In this document: piece after piece, positions 62,851 to 64,000 of the stretch
Position numbering within the stretch: the stretch's first letter is position 1
Layout of the letters: every line of letters begins with the position of its first letter
Source: Chaetoceros tenuissimus
Taxonomy: Eukaryota > Bacillariophyta > Thalassiosirophyceae > Chaetocerotales > Chaetocerotaceae
Assembly (NCBI GenBank): GCA_021927905.1
Contig: BLLK01000062.1
Span: forward strand, 1,178,001-1,242,000
Length of the DNA stretch: 64,000 nt
Reading direction: 5' to 3'
Position numbers and translations under genes: made by a program
Notes under the pieces: generated by a model
Database searches by the model: none
The model's input: the letters and a program-made list of their open reading frames with translations, nothing else
Told to the model about the DNA's origin: nothing

Positions 62851-64000
62851 CTACTTCAAGATTGGAAAAGAAGTAGGGACACGTTCCCACTTTTGGATAA
62901 AGATATTTTCCTCGCTAGCATCATAAAGATACAATTTATCTTTTTCTTGCCCGTCCGCGACTGTTACTCCTTTTCCGGAACCATTTAAAGTAATGTAATT
63001 CTCTGAAGTTTGATGCCAGGAGTCTGTAACTAATGTGCAGTGGCCCAATTTAAGGTTGGAAAAGTTTGATCTTTCACCTACTGTCACGCAATAGCTAACA
63101 AATCTTAAACTTCGTAGTTGTCCTTTCTTATCTAATCGGAATTGCTGATGCAAGGAATCATCCATACATTCCACTACAAAGAGATCAGTCCATCCCGTCT
63201 TTTCACCAGCTGAAATGCACATGTTCTTGCCTTTTGGTCCTTTGAACCTCAATGAGAAGTAAGAACTTGCCGTCTCAGTGTAATCCTCAATCACTATTGG
63301 TTTCACTGCTTTATCAAACTCCCAGCCCTCCAGATTCATTACCTGACGCTTAGAACTTGGCCAAATTATCTCTACTCTGGATGGATTTAAATGTTGCCCA
63401 AGACCGAAAATGATTCGATCATCCTGATAACCAGCGTTCTCAGAAGTATGCTGGAAACTCGATATTTCTTTCAAGATTTTTTTCTGCTTACCAGATTGGT
63501 TAAAAGTTGTTAAAATCACTGTGGCTCCAATTCCATATATGTTGCTTGTGATGCCATTACCCTTTAGTTTGAAGACGATGAACTTGTTGTCTTGATGATA
63601 TTCAGTTGGTTCATTGTAATAAAATCGCAAATATCCAAAAGTATGCGAAACCACCAAATCTAGACGACCATTATTGTCTAAATCTACCGTGGATATTCCA
63701 GTAGCTCCCTTCATTTGAGTCTTTCCTTTCTGTTGATACTCCTGGCAGATCTTCTTCAAGTGTTTATATTCAATAGTTTTACAATCTACATCACGAAATA
63801 GTTCATCCATATTTGGTGAAGCTAATGAAGCATCAGTGATATCTCCCATCGAATCATTGGCTCCACATTCGTTGCGAATCTTCCAATTTTTCTTGTTCTT
63901 TTCATGCTGATTGGTAAGGAATACAAACGCTCCTGGGTTCCTACATAACACGAGTATATCGTTAAAACCAGAATTGTTCAGATCCAATATTCTAACACTC
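62851..64000 (-). CDS. CRTAC1-like protein: VCBS/FG-GAP, ASPIC/UnbV and ricin-type lectin modules (5' partial)
   Basis: The frame runs off the right edge, which is the gene's 5' side, so the N-terminus is missing. VCBS/FG-GAP calcium loops are seen (DLNNSGFNDILVL, VDLDNNGRLDLVVSH). They are followed by an ASPIC/UnbV segment (GIGATVILTT ... SSFQHTSENAGYQDDRIIFG, LGQHLNPSRVEIIWPSSK), as in CRTAC1. A beta-trefoil ricin-type lectin module closes the protein (NMCISAGEKTGWTDLFVVEC, HQQFRLDKKGQL, YCVTVGE ... LKLGHC). The combination suggests a secreted or surface calcium-binding glycan-recognition protein. It is the third FG-GAP-type gene in this window, and its stop lies 222 bases from the convergent coiled-coil gene. 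Confidence 0.82.
   Translation of the reverse strand, partial: SVRILDLNNSGFNDILVLCRNPGAFVFLTNQHEKNKKNWKIRNECGANDSMGDITDASLASPNMDELFRDVDCKTIEYKHLKKICQEYQQKGKTQMKGATGISTVDLDNNGRLDLVVSHTFGYLRFYYNEPTEYHQDNKFIVFKLKGNGITSNIYGIGATVILTTFNQSGKQKKILKEISSFQHTSENAGYQDDRIIFGLGQHLNPSRVEIIWPSSKRQVMNLEGWEFDKAVKPIVIEDYTETASSYFSLRFKGPKGKNMCISAGEKTGWTDLFVVECMDDSLHQQFRLDKKGQLRSLRFVSYCVTVGERSNFSNLKLGHCTLVTDSWHQTSENYITLNGSGKGVTVADGQEKDKLYLYDASEENIFIQKWERVPTSFPILK

Overview
This is an AT-rich nuclear segment from a photosynthetic stramenopile, most likely a diatom. Three things point that way: short GT-AG introns in compact protein genes, plastid-type bipartite leaders with an 'AF' or 'SAF' cleavage motif on two proteins (4497-6101 and 21783-23130), and families typical of ochrophytes. 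A Chaetoceros-like species would fit the base composition, but this is a guess from the sequence alone. No rRNA, convincing tRNA, CRISPR or bacterial operon structure was seen.

Layout. 1-9 kb: a partial LYRM7/MZM1-type complex III assembly factor, an ankyrin-repeat protein, COQ10, a plastid-targeted DUF1995-like protein, and a five-TM tweety-like membrane protein. 9.4-12.6 kb: a young tandem pair of one unclassified mobile element (a 324-bp internally shortened copy followed by a 2.8-kb copy) carrying two minus-strand open frames and a 39/40-bp minisatellite. 12.7-21.4 kb: a secreted class-3 lipase with a frame anomaly, a small unknown protein, ATP12, an unknown membrane-anchored protein whose frame needs a 35-nt intron or contains a shift, a 548-bp MULE-like MITE with a 9-bp target duplication, and an unknown polytopic protein. 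21.8-30.2 kb: a plastid ferredoxin/metallo-beta-lactamase fusion, a CNNM-type transporter, an IQM-like protein disrupted by an exact 98-bp tandem duplication, and a Nudix hydrolase.

30.8-64 kb is dominated by very large genes: an eight-exon secreted modular protein (1867 aa; discoidin and FG-GAP-like parts with Cys-rich knots), a single-exon 2773-aa NBAS/Sec39-like protein with a roughly 630-residue Glu/Ala/Arg coiled-coil repeat and COPI-type Trp motifs, a 1514-aa NCoR-like double-SANT corepressor, a single-pass FG-GAP propeller protein, two long coiled-coil proteins, CacyBP/SIP, and a partial CRTAC1-like protein (ASPIC/UnbV plus a ricin-type lectin module).

The genes do not form one pathway. 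LYRM7, COQ10 and ATP12 all serve mitochondrial respiration or ATP synthesis, three genes encode FG-GAP-type extracellular or surface proteins, and NBAS belongs to Golgi-ER retrograde transport. Exon structures were deduced by hand from splice consensus and reading-frame continuity. Where exon phases sum to a whole number of codons this is stated as support.
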